A DNA stretch of 34,429 bases from NCBI GenBank assembly GCA_910586275.1, contig CAJUIM010000021.1:1-34429 (forward strand), in the 5' to 3' direction. The notes beneath the pieces are model-generated. The model saw nothing but the letters and a program-made list of their open reading frames with translations, searched no databases and was not told the origin of the DNA. The stretch comes from an uncultured Lachnospiraceae bacterium. GTDB taxonomy: Bacteria > Bacillota > Clostridia > Lachnospirales > Lachnospiraceae. Numbering within the stretch: the stretch's first letter is position 1; every line of letters begins with the position of its first letter. Positions 32,778 through 34,429 of this stretch are shown here, piece after piece. The translations under genes and the position numbers were made by a program.

Positions 32778-32939
32778 CTGGCATCGCCAGTGGTGCCTAA
32801 GGCGTAGGCGTTCGCCAATTCAGGGGGCAGAGTGGAGCGGAGCAGGAACGGAGCCGCCGGAATGCGGACGTCGTTAAGCGCCAGCACGATTTGGCGATCT
32901 CCCCGAAGGGGAGAGTCCGAGTTAGTATTACCTCGGACT
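32778..32939. other. GC-rich patch with several hairpins
   Basis: In an otherwise AT-rich region this patch is GC-rich and holds stacked inverted repeats: CTGGC/GCCAG (32778-32790), TCTCCCC-GAA-GGGGAGA (32898-32914) and AGTCCGAG/CTCGGACT (32914-32939), plus a longer-range CGCCAA/TTGGCG pair. There is no reading frame of note. It could be an origin of transfer or replication left from the integrative element, or a structured RNA. None of these is proven. Confidence 0.45.
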
Positions 32940-33250
32940 TATGTGTTCTGTGTTACACATTCCCCAACCTTCTATTTGTAAACATTTCTTCCAACACAAA
33001 CTATCCTCAATTCCCTGTGCCCGTGCTATAATCTGTGCCCAAAATCTTAGATTATACAAATGCTATATTTTTCAATTTCCCCAGAATCCCCTCATTTTTA
33101 TGAATGCTTATCAAATAGCTATTTGCTACTATAATAGAGAAGCATGAAAGAAAGCAGGGATTCCATACAAAAGATAAAAAGATATCCCAATATACAGCAA
33201 TACCCATTCGGAATCCCGATCAGAATTTAAGATTGGGAGAATAACCGGAC
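32940..33250. other. AT-rich region upstream of the integrase
   Basis: No supported gene. It holds TATAAT boxes at 33027-33032 and 33130-33135 without strong -35 boxes, and a perfect 8-bp inverted repeat, GGGATTCC (33157-33164) with GGAATCCC (33210-33217), which could be a recombinase or regulator site. A 28-codon frame (33144-33230) spans that repeat but has a poor ribosome binding site. Confidence 0.35.
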
Positions 33251-34429
33251 ATGGACGAAATATTTAAAGAAGTAGCAAAACTAAATGAAATAAGTAAATT
33301 GCAAACTACTGATAAAAATAATATAATGGGTTTGGACAGTATATTACATACGCTTATGGCATCTAAACGAGATAAAGTCCGTAAATTACACCCTTATTCT
33401 ATCACACCGCCCGCAAAAGAAAATGGTCGGTGGCAGACATATTATAAGGGGGCAGATAAGAAACGTAAACTGATACAAGCATACAGTGAAGCAGAATTAT
33501 TAGACAAACTGATTCCCTTGTACTTATCTGAAACGCACATTGACAAATTAACATTTAATGGACTGTTTTTAGAGTGGATTGAATACAAGAAAACGGTTAC
33601 AGAAAGTTCCAATACGATGAAACGGTATATACAGCACTACAATAGATATTTTGGTGCATCTGTATTGCAAAATAAGAAAATCAAAGTACTTGATGAAATT
33701 CTTTTGGAAACGGAATGCAACAGGATTGTAAAAGAAAACAATCTTCCCAGAAAAGAATGGACAAATATAAAAACCATTCTGAATGGAATGTTTCGTTATG
33801 CTATACGGAAGAAATATATTGAGGAAAACCTTGCCGATAAAATTGTTATCTCTGTCAAATTCCGGCAAGTAGTAAAAAAGACGGGGAAAACAGAGACTTA
33901 CAACTCGGATGAACTTGCCGACCTCAATAAATATCTCGACAGTATGTACGCCGAAACAGAAGATACGGTTTATCTGGCTGTAAGATTAAATTTTTTGATA
34001 GGCTTGCGTGTTGGGGAACTGGTCGCTTTACGTTGGAGCGACTGGACTGATATAAACCATTTACATATCATGAGGGAAGAGATCAGAAATCAGGATACCG
34101 GAAATTATGAAGTGGTGGAACATACAAAAACTAACCGAGACCGTTTTGTAATTCTTGTGCCAAAGGCATTAAAGATTCTAAATAAAATTTCACACGAGAG
34201 CGATTATATTTTTGTCCGTAACGGTCAACGTATTACTGCAAGGCAGATAGCCTATGTGTTGGAAAAATATGCCGAACGTCAGGGAGTGCCAACAAAATCC
34301 ACTCATAAGATGCGTAAAACCTACGCTTCAAGACTAAATGCCAACGGTGTTCCTTTAGATGCGATCAGGGAGCAACTCGGTCACAGTTCATTATCTACCA
34401 CCCTCGGTTATATCTATAATCCGCTCACG
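33251..34429 (+). CDS. Tyrosine recombinase/integrase (runs past the window end)
   Basis: At least 393 residues of a phage/ICE-type integrase. The N-terminal part has an AP2-like arm-binding region (WQTYYKGADKKRK) and a SAM-like core-binding domain (about 95-205). The catalytic domain shows Arg in GLRVGEL, Lys in HTKTNRD, HKMRKTYAS with the His/Arg pair, LGHSS, and the nucleophile Tyr in TTLGYIYN just before the edge. All expected catalytic residues are present, so the enzyme may still be active even though neighbouring element genes are broken. The right attachment site, if any, would lie beyond 34429. Confidence 0.93.
   Translation, partial: MDEIFKEVAKLNEISKLQTTDKNNIMGLDSILHTLMASKRDKVRKLHPYSITPPAKENGRWQTYYKGADKKRKLIQAYSEAELLDKLIPLYLSETHIDKLTFNGLFLEWIEYKKTVTESSNTMKRYIQHYNRYFGASVLQNKKIKVLDEILLETECNRIVKENNLPRKEWTNIKTILNGMFRYAIRKKYIEENLADKIVISVKFRQVVKKTGKTETYNSDELADLNKYLDSMYAETEDTVYLAVRLNFLIGLRVGELVALRWSDWTDINHLHIMREEIRNQDTGNYEVVEHTKTNRDRFVILVPKALKILNKISHESDYIFVRNGQRITARQIAYVLEKYAERQGVPTKSTHKMRKTYASRLNANGVPLDAIREQLGHSSLSTTLGYIYNPLT

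Overview
The window looks like chromosome of a Bacillota species, most likely a Lachnospiraceae-type clostridium. The reasons are the gene order priA-def-fmt-zinc protease-rsmB-rlmN-stp-prkC-rsgA, a PASTA-domain Ser/Thr kinase, a MurE with the DNPR signature of the meso-diaminopimelate enzymes, strong AGGAGG ribosome binding sites, and almost all core genes on one strand. The genus is inferred from style and cannot be fixed from this sequence alone. No rRNA, tRNA or CRISPR array was seen.

Layout. 1-3760: recJ, a SAM-dependent methyltransferase and a lipoprotein of unknown function. 3827-8495: a two-component system (response regulator and histidine kinase) followed by an ABC exporter (ATPase and two membrane proteins), the usual plan of a module that senses and answers cell-envelope stress. 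8634-9563: a PfkB-family sugar-phosphate kinase with its own promoter and terminator. 9838-19283: a run of housekeeping genes for wall synthesis (murE), replication restart (priA), protein maturation and initiation (def, fmt), a membrane zinc protease, and rRNA methylation (rsmB, rlmN). 19313-21309: a leftward GntR(YtrA-type)-ABC cassette with a near-consensus promoter overlapping a palindromic operator; it sits between rlmN and stp. 21974-25952: stp-prkC-rsgA, the Ser/Thr phosphatase and kinase pair with the ribosome assembly GTPase. 26115-27356: a small helical protein in its own transcription unit and an exported nuclease.

From about 27360 the window is accessory DNA: a broken deoxyribosyltransferase-like fragment, a decayed IS256-family element apparently interrupted by a decayed IS110-family element, an AT-rich orphan gene, a chimeric remnant of conjugative-element genes (FtsK/TcpA-like ATP-binding part joined to a Rep-like part), a probable type I toxin-antitoxin locus missed by ordinary ORF calling, a GC-rich hairpin-rich patch, and a tyrosine recombinase that runs off the right edge. 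This reads as the eroded end of an integrative element.

The most unusual items are: (a) a minisatellite inside priA that adds about five EAGG-x-CP-x-HG repeats to the helicase; (b) a 119-bp-arm inverted repeat enclosing a second hairpin between the GntR cassette and stp; (c) a second nested palindrome after priA, followed by a 19-bp tandem array in the leader of def; (d) the putative toxin/antisense-RNA pair at 32431-32744; and (e) the chimeric FtsK-Rep reading frame.
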